Source of the DNA: Anammoximicrobium sp964645045
Lineage (GTDB): Bacteria > Planctomycetota > Planctomycetia > Pirellulales > Pirellulaceae
Length of the DNA stretch: 64,000 bases
Direction: 5' to 3'
Assembly: GCA_964645045.1 (NCBI GenBank)
Contig: CAZXYZ010000053.1
Coordinates: 8,556 to 72,555 of the forward strand
Below are positions 25,797 through 34,648 of the stretch, piece by piece. The notes under the pieces are model-generated. The model saw only the letters and a program-made list of their open reading frames with translations. It made no database searches and was not told where the DNA came from. The position numbers and the translations under genes were made by a program. Within the stretch, counting starts at the first letter, position 1; every line of letters starts with the position of its first letter.

Positions 25797-26939
25797 ATGA
25801 ATCTCAAGATTCAGTGTCCCAATCCTGAATGCAAAAAGAGCTATAGCGTCTCCGACAGCCAGTTGGGCCGCAACGTGGTCTGCAAGGCTTGCGGGACCCG
25901 GTTCACCTTGAGTGGATCAAGCATCTCCCCGGCTCAGGCCAGTGCCGATACAGGCGAACCCGCGGCAACGGACACCACGAAGGAAACCGGCATTCCCAAA
26001 AAGCTTGGCCGGTTTGAGATTCGTGCGCGGCTGGGAGCCGGAGCGTTCGGCGCGGTGTTTCGGGCGTATGATCCGACCCTGGATCGTGAAGTGGCGCTCA
26101 AAGTACCGCACGAAGGGGCGTTGCAAAGCGACCGACAAAAGGCACGGTTCCAGCGCGAGGCGAAAGCGGCTGCACAGTTGATGCACCCCAACATCGTCCC
26201 GGTCTATGAAACTGGCGTGGACGGCGACACCGGCTTTATCGCGTCGGCGTTCATCCAAGGACAGACGCTGGAAGATGCGATCGAGGACAAGCCGCTCGAT
26301 TTGCGCCGTTCCGCCAAGCTCGTGATGGACCTGGGCCGGGCGCTGGACTACGCCCACCGCAAGGGCATTGTGCATCGCGATGTGAAGCCAGCCAACGTCA
26401 TGCTGGACGCGAATGGCGATCCGCTGCTGATGGACTTCGGGTTGGCTGGGTTGGAGGAATCACAGGAGAAATTCACGCACGACGGCACGGTGCTAGGCAC
26501 GCCCGCCTACATGCCGCCCGAGCAAGCTCGCGGGGACCTCGGTCAAGTCGGTCCCGCCTCGGATCAGTACAGCCTGGGCGTGGTGCTGTACGAGTTGTTG
26601 TGTGGGAAGAGGCCGTTCTCGGGGCCGGCAGCGGCGGTGATCTCGCTGGTCATCAACCAGGAGCCGAGGTCGCCACGACTTGAACGGCCCGACATTCCCA
26701 AGGATTTGGAGACGATCTGCTTAAAGGGGATGTCCAAAGATGCTCGCCATCGCTACGCGACATGCGGGGACCCGACGGTCATCGTATCGTCTCGGCTAGG
26801 TTCGCCAACGCGGTGGTTCGAAAATGCGGGGAGTTGGACAGGGAGTAACTCGATGGGATGCATAGCTGTTTCGTGGCCTGCTGTCTGGCTCTTGATCGAC
26901 ATTCAAGGAATCGTTGACATGCATCCCGCGTCCGTATAA
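25797..26939 (+). CDS. Soluble zinc-ribbon Ser/Thr protein kinase, truncated after the kinase domain
   Basis: The 380-residue protein has an intact zinc ribbon (Cys 7, 12, 29, 32) and a complete kinase core: GAGAFGAVFR, VALKVP, GIVHRDVKPANVMLD, DFGLAG, GTPAYMPPEQA (Pro-Pro-Glu instead of Ala-Pro-Glu) and the C-lobe SDQYSLGVVLYELLCG. It lacks the basic insert seen in kinases 19611 and 28731. Homology stops near residue 323 at RHRYATCGD, where relatives continue into a juxtamembrane and TM region. The last 55 residues are unrelated, suggesting a recombination junction near 26768. With no TM helix it should be cytoplasmic. The exported protein gene starts 16 bases later. Confidence 0.85.
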   Translation: MNLKIQCPNPECKKSYSVSDSQLGRNVVCKACGTRFTLSGSSISPAQASADTGEPAATDTTKETGIPKKLGRFEIRARLGAGAFGAVFRAYDPTLDREVALKVPHEGALQSDRQKARFQREAKAAAQLMHPNIVPVYETGVDGDTGFIASAFIQGQTLEDAIEDKPLDLRRSAKLVMDLGRALDYAHRKGIVHRDVKPANVMLDANGDPLLMDFGLAGLEESQEKFTHDGTVLGTPAYMPPEQARGDLGQVGPASDQYSLGVVLYELLCGKRPFSGPAAAVISLVINQEPRSPRLERPDIPKDLETICLKGMSKDARHRYATCGDPTVIVSSRLGSPTRWFENAGSWTGSNSMGCIAVSWPAVWLLIDIQGIVDMHPASV

Positions 26940-26955
26940 ACCCATGAGGTATCAG

Positions 26956-28572
26956 ATGAATACAAAACGCGTAAACCACGCAATCGGCTTTGCTTCTATC
27001 TTTTGCACGATCTGCTTGATCCAGTCGAATAATTCGACTGTGACGGCCCAGGGACCGAATCCTCCCACCATGCAGACTATCGAGGGCGTGATTGAGTCCA
27101 TAACGCACTCGCGCGGCCGAAGCCACGCTGTCGTTTCTACGGCAGCATCTGACAAGCAGCGGCTTGTGGTGCGCGACGGGCCCGGTTGGTACGCGACAAC
27201 CATGCTTCCTGCTTCCTTGCAGGATGTCCCTGTACTGAGGGCAATGAAGAGTCCACCGGGAGCCGATCCTAGCCTGTACGACGGTGAAAAATACCGCCTA
27301 AGATTCGAGGCTGACGCAGCTTTCGAACAGGTTGCCAACACCAGCATGGATTGTAAACTCACTAACGACCTCGTGGACCTGACTCTTATTCTTGTAGATT
27401 CGAGACGCACTGCGTCGCGGCGCAATTTAGATGGCTCCGTGGATGAAATGTGGCTCCACTTGAACAACCATGCGATCACCCGCGTCGGCAACGCGGGGCA
27501 ACGTTTCAAGTTCATTAGCGGTCCCCTCGACTTTGACGACCGCTTTATTTCTTTCCAATCTAGCTATTATGATGACCAGTTGCAGAAATACCACGCGGTT
27601 CAGGTTTCTGGCTCGATCGGTCAAGAAGCTCGAATTACGTTTGCCGTGTACGATCCAATGCTTCGCTTTGCGCGTCCTGGGGATCGGGTCTTCGCTCAAG
27701 GCTTTTCAGATAACTCGGTGATCATGGCGGAGTCGATGACCGTGTTCAGTTCTGAATCTTATCGAAACAGGCTCCCACCCGAGGCTTTCAGTGCAGTGCG
27801 CGGGCGTCAGCCACAGCCGATGGCAAAGAAGTTTCGGACTATCGAAGGAACAATAGAAAGTTTAGGCGGCGATCGGATCGGGTGGCCCACCTCCATTCGC
27901 GTCACAAAGAAGGAAGGCGGCGTTGAAGACTTGCGATTCGAGTACGAAACCCTTGGCCTCTTGGGCCCGAATCTTCAGCGATATGCGAAGAACACAATCA
28001 TCAACTTCCGTGCAACCGTTCTTGATCTGGCGGACTTCGTGCAGAACGAGAACTTTGAGATCAGTTTTGTGTCTCAAGCAGTCTTCGAGGACCTTGGTAA
28101 GAATGGGCTTAAGTATGAACAGCTTCGCTCACTCTTTCCGGACGGAAAGCCACCGTATCGGGTCTATGAAATTCAGAATGTACCTGATGTCTTCGTAAAA
28201 TACTCGCCTCACGCCGGTAAGACCGTCGGAGAGATTGGAAACAAGACGTATGCCTTTGTCGGCAAGCTAGCTGTTCTCAACGGACGCACGTTTAGCTTGG
28301 ATACATACCAGGAGCTGTTCAGCGTGAAACAGAAGACACTTGTTAAAGGTACCTTTGCGGAGAAGGCGAAAGTGAAGATTTGCCTCTGTCACCCTGCCTT
28401 CGTGAGAAAAGGTGATGAAGTTTCAGCAGAAGTCTGGGACCTTGTGAGAGGCGAAGAGATTGTTCAAACGACGATCAAGAAGATCACCATTGAAGCTGCC
28501 GAGGAATACGGAGTTCGGAAAACAGAAGGGGCGGCTAGCAGGGGCAAGCCCGTGAAGAAGAACAGAGGTTAG
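26956..28572 (+). CDS. Exported protein of an unrecognised family (paralogue of 17808-19412)
   Basis: The 538-residue product has a signal peptide (AIGFASIFCTICLIQSNNST). Conserved blocks are shared with its paralogue: PASLQDVPVLRAMKSPP, FAVYDPMLRFARPGDR, DLADFVQNENFEISFVSQA and RKGDEVSAEVWDLVRGEE. Internal similarity between the two halves (each has an F/YDPxxxFxRxGD or HPxFVRKGDE block) suggests a tandem beta-rich domain. The ATG at 26956 follows GAGGT at five bases. The ATG at 26944 is an alternative. Codon use is notably A/T-rich. Both members follow a short kinase gene directly, so coupling to the kinase is likely, but function is unknown. Confidence 0.75.
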   Translation: MNTKRVNHAIGFASIFCTICLIQSNNSTVTAQGPNPPTMQTIEGVIESITHSRGRSHAVVSTAASDKQRLVVRDGPGWYATTMLPASLQDVPVLRAMKSPPGADPSLYDGEKYRLRFEADAAFEQVANTSMDCKLTNDLVDLTLILVDSRRTASRRNLDGSVDEMWLHLNNHAITRVGNAGQRFKFISGPLDFDDRFISFQSSYYDDQLQKYHAVQVSGSIGQEARITFAVYDPMLRFARPGDRVFAQGFSDNSVIMAESMTVFSSESYRNRLPPEAFSAVRGRQPQPMAKKFRTIEGTIESLGGDRIGWPTSIRVTKKEGGVEDLRFEYETLGLLGPNLQRYAKNTIINFRATVLDLADFVQNENFEISFVSQAVFEDLGKNGLKYEQLRSLFPDGKPPYRVYEIQNVPDVFVKYSPHAGKTVGEIGNKTYAFVGKLAVLNGRTFSLDTYQELFSVKQKTLVKGTFAEKAKVKICLCHPAFVRKGDEVSAEVWDLVRGEEIVQTTIKKITIEAAEEYGVRKTEGAASRGKPVKKNRG

Positions 28573-28730
28573 AGGATTGTTGGCTGGAATTGAACAGTGT
28601 ACCGTGGACGGTTTAGGTGTTGTCGGGCGACTTGTGATCACCATTGGATCAGCGAACGCGGAGAGGCGGCAGAATTGGGCCACCAAGGTGGCTGAACCAG
28701 TTGACCATTCGCTCACAGGGGAATCAGTCG

Positions 28731-31700
28731 ATGAACCTCAAGATTCAGTGTCCCAATCCTGAATGCAAAAAAGGCTATAGCGTCTCCGACAGCCAGTTGG
28801 GCCGCAACGTGGTCTGCAAGGCGTGCGGCAGTCGGTTCGCCCTGAGCGGGTCCAGTATCTCCCCCGCGGCCGCCAGTGCCGATACAGGAGAACCTGGCGC
28901 AGCGAACACGATGCACGGAGCAAGCGTTCCCGAAAAGCTCGGCCGGTTTGAGGTCCGTACGCGTATTGGCGGCGGTGCTTTCGGCGTGGTCTACCGGGGC
29001 TATGACCCGACGTTGAATCGCGAGGTCGCTTTAAAGGTGCCCCACCGTGGCACCTCGCTATCGGAGAAACGCAAATCGCGAGTATTAGTGGAAGCCAAAG
29101 CCGCGGCCCAACTCCGCCATCCGAATATCGTGCCGGTCTACGAGGCAGGCCAAGATGGGGACACGTTTTACATCGCCTCTGCTTTCATCGACGGACAGAC
29201 CCTGGAAGATGCTATGGACAAGGGCCAGTTCCAGGATAGTTCGCTGGTGATGAGACGTTCCGAGACGTTCCATAGCAGCTTTTGGCGAGGCGTTCAGCAA
29301 TTGTGGCATAAGAAGCGTTTAAGCAATAAGTCGCGTGTACGGCATGCACGAGCGCAGCGCGAGACGGTTGCAGGCAACTCGCTGACATCGCACGCGGCGA
29401 ACGCGCCGCACGTCGACTTCTGCCGTGTCGCGAAGGTCATTATGGACTTGGCACGGGCACTAGACTACTCCCATCATTTGGGCGTGGTTCATCGGGATGT
29501 CAAACCGGCCAACATTATGCTTGATCGGACGGGCGCTCCGCTGGTGACGGACTTCGGCTTGGCACGTCTGGATGAGATGACGAGTCAGAATGTCGAAAGC
29601 GAAGCGGGCGCTGCTGTCAAACCCCAGTCGCTGCCCGTTCCATCAGGCGAATTAGCAAACGCGAAACTGACGCAAGATGGCACCGTGTTGGGAACGCCTG
29701 TGTACATGGCACCTGAACAGGCTAAAGGCCAGCAAGCCTTGATTGGACCGGCGTCCGATCAATACAGCCTGGGTGCAGTGTTGTACGAAATGTGCTGCGG
29801 TCAGCAGCCGTTTTCCGGCCCGCCGGGAATGGTTTTATCCCTGGTAAGGAGTGGAGAGGAGCCCGTGTCGTCGCGGCGCGTCAATCCAGAGATTCCTGTG
29901 GATCTCGAGGCTATCTGCCGAAAAGCGATGTCGAAAGCGCCGCGCGACCGATACGACAGTTGTGGTGCAATGGCCGACGATTTGCGGCGTTGGCTGGACG
30001 GAGAAGTAATCCACGCAAGACGATTGAACGTGACGCAGCGTGCCATGCACTGGTGCCGGCGTAACCCATTGGTCGCTGGTTCAGCAGCGTCGGTTGCGAT
30101 CGTCATGGTTCTGGCAACAGTCGTTTCGTCGCTCTTTGGTATGGCCGCGAAAAGGGAGGCTCGTCTGGCGGACGAGGCCAATCAAACGGCTCAGAAGCAA
30201 CGCGACATCGCCGAAGGGCAAAGGAAGCGAGCTGATCGCGAAAGAGATCGTGCGGAAGAGCAAAAGAATAGTGCCGAACACAACCTGTACGTGGCCAGCC
30301 TCGGTTTGGCACACGTCAACTGGCTTGCCGCAGAAATGGGGGAAACGATACGGCTATTGGATCTGGCGCCGAAGCAGTTCCGAGACTGGGAGTGGTGGTA
30401 CCTTAACAGGTTGTGTACGTCGGCTTTTCCAACAGTCGACGGGCTTCGAACTGTTACTTTCAGCCCAAACGGGAAATGTATCGCTTCGGCTGCGTACGAT
30501 GACAGCGTCAAAGTGTGGGATGCGGAGACGGGCACCGTGCTGCTCACGCTGTGCAAGCACACCGCAAAAGTGCAAGGGGTTTCGTTCAGCCCAGACGGGA
30601 GCCGATTGGCCTCAGCGAGTTCCGACAAGACGCTCATTGTTTGGAATGCAAGAGACGGTGAAGTGACCCAAGTGTTTCGCAGGCATGAACAGCCCGTGAA
30701 GAGTGTCGCCTTCAGCCCAGATGGAAGGCTCATCGCAAGCGTCTCGGACACCGCCGTGATGATTTGGGAGACGGATAGTGGCGACGTGAAACACCGCATT
30801 GAGCCAACCGAGACATGTTCTCTCTTCCACAGAGCGCGTTTCAGCCGTGACGGTAGGCAACTCGCGATAGAGGGCGTCGCCGGTTCCGTCGAAGTTCGTG
30901 ATCTAGCCTTGGGTTGCACCAGCTTTTGTTTAGAAGGCGATATCGTCAGAGAGCAAGTTGGACCGTTATTCACCAGCAACCAGCAAGTGCTGACCAGCCT
31001 TGATTTCAGTCCGGATGGTAAGTGGATTGCGACTTCTGATTCCGGCAATGAGGTAAAGGTTTGGGATGCAGCGACGGGAAAAAAAAGCTTTTCACTCCAA
31101 GGACACGAGGACGGTGTGCAAGATGTGACGTTTAGCCCCGATGGCTCTCAAATTGCCAGCGCCTCTGCAGACCACACCGTGCGATTGTGGGACTTCGAGT
31201 CCAAGAAGAATCGTCTCACTCTCCGGGGGCATTTGGGAGGTGTATTCGATGTGGAGTTCTCACCGGATGGCACGCGACTGGCAACTGCCTCGGACGACAA
31301 GACGGCGAGAGTCTGGGCCCTTGACCGTGAGCAAGAATGCCTTACCCTCGCAGGAAATATGGGGGCCATAGTTGATTTGGCTTTCAGTCCCGACGGCAAG
31401 AGATTCGTGAGCGTCAGTCTCAGTCCATTGACACTTCTTACAGGAGTCCCTGACGGAATCCCCTGGAAACCCGGCCTAGAAGCGGACAAACTGAACAAGG
31501 TGGCAATAGTTCGGGATGCTGCTAATGGTGCTGAACGCGGTACTCTCGGCGGTCATCAATGGTCTGCTCTCGGCGTGGCCTTCAGCCCTAATGGAGACAT
31601 GATTGCGACGTGTTCCGACGACAAGACAGCCAAGGTTTGGGATGCGGGTACCTATCGAGAGATGTATACGCTTCGCGGGCATACCGCCGCCGTGACGGAT

Positions 31701-32285
31701 GTCGCATTTAGCTCGGAAGGAGACCGAATTTTCACCGTTTCGAGGGACAAGACCTTGCGAGTGTGGCGCGCATTCAATGGGCAAGAAATCCAGTCGCTCA
31801 GGAAAAGTCTTCGCGGATCAAGTGCTGTCGAGCGTAATCTCCTTCTTACGTGGACGATGGAGAATCATCGAGTCGAGGTATGTGACTTGGTTAGCCTGCA
31901 AAATGTCTGCACGCTTAATGCCGCTGAAAAGATTTGTTGCGTGGCGATCAGCGCGGACAAGAGACAGGTAGCTGCTACGACAGGAAACGTGATCAAAGTC
32001 TGGCACATGGGAGAAGGGGAGCCCCACCTGATTCTTGCCGGACACGGCGCAGAAGTCAAGTCCGTTGAGTTTAGCCCGAACGGACGACGTCTGGTGACGG
32101 GCTCCCGTGACCGAACGGCCAAAGTATGGGATCTGTCCACAGGGCACGAAGTCATAACCCTCCGGCACGATAAACCTGTTGGATACGTCGCATTTACTCC
32201 CGATGGAAAAAGCATCATCACGGGGGCCGGCTTTGGTACCGTGAGGATTTGGGATAGTTGTGTTGCGATTCGAGGAAAGGTCTAG
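28731..32285 (+). CDS. Membrane Ser/Thr protein kinase with zinc ribbon and C-terminal WD40 propellers
   Basis: The 1184-residue protein has an intact zinc ribbon (residues 7-32) and kinase domain (GGGAFGVVYRG, VALKVP, VVHRDVKPANIMLD, DFGLARLDE, GTPVYMAPEQA). It carries the same basic insert and long activation segment as kinase 19611. A TM helix (AASVAIVMVLATVVSSLFGM) follows near residue 460, then a charged RADRERDRAEEQKNSAEHN coiled stretch. From about 566 there are roughly 14 WD40 repeats (for example FSPDGSRLASASSDKTLIVW), enough for two seven-bladed propellers. Planctomycete kinases of this kind are thought to sense through the C-terminal part. It ends two bases before the FHA-kinase gene and opens the signalling operon. 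Confidence 0.92.
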   Translation: MNLKIQCPNPECKKGYSVSDSQLGRNVVCKACGSRFALSGSSISPAAASADTGEPGAANTMHGASVPEKLGRFEVRTRIGGGAFGVVYRGYDPTLNREVALKVPHRGTSLSEKRKSRVLVEAKAAAQLRHPNIVPVYEAGQDGDTFYIASAFIDGQTLEDAMDKGQFQDSSLVMRRSETFHSSFWRGVQQLWHKKRLSNKSRVRHARAQRETVAGNSLTSHAANAPHVDFCRVAKVIMDLARALDYSHHLGVVHRDVKPANIMLDRTGAPLVTDFGLARLDEMTSQNVESEAGAAVKPQSLPVPSGELANAKLTQDGTVLGTPVYMAPEQAKGQQALIGPASDQYSLGAVLYEMCCGQQPFSGPPGMVLSLVRSGEEPVSSRRVNPEIPVDLEAICRKAMSKAPRDRYDSCGAMADDLRRWLDGEVIHARRLNVTQRAMHWCRRNPLVAGSAASVAIVMVLATVVSSLFGMAAKREARLADEANQTAQKQRDIAEGQRKRADRERDRAEEQKNSAEHNLYVASLGLAHVNWLAAEMGETIRLLDLAPKQFRDWEWWYLNRLCTSAFPTVDGLRTVTFSPNGKCIASAAYDDSVKVWDAETGTVLLTLCKHTAKVQGVSFSPDGSRLASASSDKTLIVWNARDGEVTQVFRRHEQPVKSVAFSPDGRLIASVSDTAVMIWETDSGDVKHRIEPTETCSLFHRARFSRDGRQLAIEGVAGSVEVRDLALGCTSFCLEGDIVREQVGPLFTSNQQVLTSLDFSPDGKWIATSDSGNEVKVWDAATGKKSFSLQGHEDGVQDVTFSPDGSQIASASADHTVRLWDFESKKNRLTLRGHLGGVFDVEFSPDGTRLATASDDKTARVWALDREQECLTLAGNMGAIVDLAFSPDGKRFVSVSLSPLTLLTGVPDGIPWKPGLEADKLNKVAIVRDAANGAERGTLGGHQWSALGVAFSPNGDMIATCSDDKTAKVWDAGTYREMYTLRGHTAAVTDVAFSSEGDRIFTVSRDKTLRVWRAFNGQEIQSLRKSLRGSSAVERNLLLTWTMENHRVEVCDLVSLQNVCTLNAAEKICCVAISADKRQVAATTGNVIKVWHMGEGEPHLILAGHGAEVKSVEFSPNGRRLVTGSRDRTAKVWDLSTGHEVITLRHDKPVGYVAFTPDGKSIITGAGFGTVRIWDSCVAIRGKV

Positions 32286-32287
32286 CC

Positions 32288-33886
32288 ATGAGCACACGAG
32301 TCACGTTGAAAGTCATTCGCGGACCGCTTGCCGGCAAGAGCTTCGTGTTTGAGGAGCGCACGACGTGCATCGTCGGACGGGCTCCGGACTGCAATGCGTA
32401 CGTCCCGACACCGAAGGGGCAACAGACGATTTCCCGGCACCATTGCCTGCTGGATATCAACCCGCCGGACGTTCGTATCCGCGATTTCGGGAGCATGAAC
32501 GGGACGATTCTGAACGGGCAGAAAATCGGCCAACGCGAGAAGGGGCAGGAGCCAGGCGACGTGGACCTTTCTCAGCTTCGCGAGCATGACCTGAAGGACG
32601 GCGACAAGATCCGCATGGGAGGCACGGTCATGCGCGTGAGAATTCATGCGCCCACGATTCGCGAGGATTACCTGGCTGAGCCCGGCCCGCCGCGGGACGC
32701 GCCGGTCAATTTGGCACCGCCTACCGCTGTCCACGCGAAGGCCGCGGCTCGGGCTGTTCCCGAACGACAGACGCAAATGGAGCCCGCAGAAGCAGATTCG
32801 GTTCCTCCACCGGAGCAAGTCGATCCGGCGGCCCTTGCCTCCACGCTTGATCCCGTGCCCGTCGGCACCAAGTGCGCCCGCTGCGGCCGCGACGTGTCTC
32901 GCGAGGTCAGCAAAGCCCGCTCGGGCGAGTACATCTGCGCCGCCTGTCGCTCGGACCCCTTCGAGTTGATGAAGCAGCTACTGCGTCGAGCCAGCGCGGG
33001 CGACAAGGACCTGGTCGCGATCCGAGGCTACGAGCTGATGCGAGAATTGGGCCAAGGCGGCATGGGGGCCGTTTACCTGGCGCGACAGGATAAAACTGGA
33101 CAGCAGATCGCCCTGAAGATCATGCTTCCGAAAGTGGCGGCCAGCCCACGGGCAACGGAGGCGTTTCTCCGCGAAAGCTACAACACGCAAGCCCTGCAGC
33201 ATCAGCACGTGGTGCGTCTGCACGAAACGGGCTGCACGCACGGCATGTTCTTTTTCACCCTGGAGTACTGCGACGGCGGCAGCGTCGATCGGCTGATGAA
33301 AGATCGCGACGGCCCGCTGACGATCGCCAAGTCGGGGCGGATCATCCTGCAGGCGTTGGAGGGCTTGGCCTATGCCCATTCGGCCAAAATCCCCTACGTC
33401 AAGCTGAAGGATGGGAACATCGTGCAAGGGACCGGCTTGGTCCACCGCGATGTCAAACCAGCGAACCTGTTTCTGTGTGGTTCGGGCGATGCGACTGTGG
33501 CGAAGCTGGGAGACTACGGGCTGGCGAAGGCGTTCGATCTGGCGGGGCTCAGCGGGCACACCTACACCGGTGATGTCGCCGGGACGCCGCACTACATGCC
33601 TCGTCAGCAAGTGCTGAACTTCCGGGATTGCGGACCCGAAGTCGATGTCTGGGCCATGGCTGCCACCCTTTACGCAATGCTGACCGGCCACGTGCCCAGG
33701 GACTTTTCCAAAAAACAGGATGCCTGGCAGACGGTTCTACAAGCGGAGCCGGTCCCGATTCGGGACCGAAACGCGGCCATTCCCAAGAAACTGGCGGCTG
33801 TGATCGACCATGCACTGCGCGATAAGCCGGAGATCGGGTTCCGCACAGCTAACGAGTTCAAACAGGCTTTGGAGCAGGTGCTGTGA
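32288..33886 (+). CDS. FHA domain - zinc ribbon - Ser/Thr protein kinase fusion
   Basis: The 532-residue cytoplasmic protein has an N-terminal FHA domain (residues about 5-115; CIVGRAPDC, ISRHHCLLDI, SMNGTILNG) that binds phosphothreonine. A low-complexity linker leads to a four-Cys ribbon (CARCGRDV and CAAC, about 195-222) and then a kinase domain from about 247 (LGQGGMGAVYLA, IALKIM, GLVHRDVKPANLFL, LGDYGLAKAF with DYG in place of DFG, GTPHYMPRQQ with PRQ in place of APE). Those substitutions are notable but known in planctomycete and other bacterial kinases. The ATG at 32288 is two bases after the WD40 kinase stop. Its own stop shares a base with the PP2C start. Confidence 0.92.
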   Translation: MSTRVTLKVIRGPLAGKSFVFEERTTCIVGRAPDCNAYVPTPKGQQTISRHHCLLDINPPDVRIRDFGSMNGTILNGQKIGQREKGQEPGDVDLSQLREHDLKDGDKIRMGGTVMRVRIHAPTIREDYLAEPGPPRDAPVNLAPPTAVHAKAAARAVPERQTQMEPAEADSVPPPEQVDPAALASTLDPVPVGTKCARCGRDVSREVSKARSGEYICAACRSDPFELMKQLLRRASAGDKDLVAIRGYELMRELGQGGMGAVYLARQDKTGQQIALKIMLPKVAASPRATEAFLRESYNTQALQHQHVVRLHETGCTHGMFFFTLEYCDGGSVDRLMKDRDGPLTIAKSGRIILQALEGLAYAHSAKIPYVKLKDGNIVQGTGLVHRDVKPANLFLCGSGDATVAKLGDYGLAKAFDLAGLSGHTYTGDVAGTPHYMPRQQVLNFRDCGPEVDVWAMAATLYAMLTGHVPRDFSKKQDAWQTVLQAEPVPIRDRNAAIPKKLAAVIDHALRDKPEIGFRTANEFKQALEQVL

Positions 33887-34623
33887 TGGTGTCGATTACT
33901 CACGCGGGCCTGACGGACGTTGGGCGTGTTCGGCAAGAGAACCAGGACCGCTGGTTTGCGGATGCCGAAGAGGGGTTGTATCTGATCGCCGACGGGATCG
34001 GCGGTTCGCGGGATGGAGGGCTGGCGGCGCAGATTGTCGTCGAGGTACTTCCACCGTTGCTGCGGGCTCGGCTGCAGCCTTTTCGCGATTTGGCCGATCC
34101 CACTTGCCAGCAGGAACTGGTCGCGACGGTCGCCGAACTAAGTGATCGGCTGCAGAGTGAAAGCCGCGAACAGTTCGGCGCTGGAGGCCTGGGTTCGACG
34201 GTGGTTCTGGCCGTCGTGCGCGGTACTCGCGCCCTGGTGGCGCATCTGGGAGACAGCCGGGCGTATTTGCTTCGCGGCGGCCGGTTGCAGCAACTGACCC
34301 ACGATCACACGCTCGTGCAGATCCTGATCGACTCCGGCGAGGTTACCGTGCAGGAGGCGGCACGGCATCCTGCACGAGGCCAGTTGACCCGCTATGTGGG
34401 GATGCCAAGCGAGCCGCTGCCCGAGTCGCAACTGGTCGAATTGGCTGCCGATGACCGGTTGCTGCTGTGCAGCGACGGGTTGAGCGGTATGCTGGACGGC
34501 GAGGTGCTGACCGGCATTCTTCAGCGGCAATCCGAGCCCGCCGAGGCGTGTCGGCGGCTTGTCGAGGCGGCTAACGACGCCGGCGGTCAGGATAACATCA
34601 CCGCTGTGGTGATGGCGGTTTGA
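33886..34623 (+). CDS. PP2C-family Ser/Thr protein phosphatase
   Basis: This enzyme removes phosphate from Ser/Thr using two metal ions and would oppose the adjacent kinases. The 245-residue product has all key motifs: RQENQDRW, LIADGIGG with the metal-binding Asp, GSTVVLAVV, GDSRAYLLR, LLLCSDGLSG and GGQDNITAVV. The ATG at 33886 overlaps the FHA-kinase stop (TGATG), so translation is probably coupled. A GTG at 33883 would add one residue. The kinase-phosphatase coupling is comparable to the PpkA/PppA and PknB/PstP pairs, but no cell-division or type VI genes are nearby. Confidence 0.94.
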   Translation: MVSITHAGLTDVGRVRQENQDRWFADAEEGLYLIADGIGGSRDGGLAAQIVVEVLPPLLRARLQPFRDLADPTCQQELVATVAELSDRLQSESREQFGAGGLGSTVVLAVVRGTRALVAHLGDSRAYLLRGGRLQQLTHDHTLVQILIDSGEVTVQEAARHPARGQLTRYVGMPSEPLPESQLVELAADDRLLLCSDGLSGMLDGEVLTGILQRQSEPAEACRRLVEAANDAGGQDNITAVVMAV

Positions 34624-34648
34624 GATTCTCGCGCGAACGAGTCGTACC

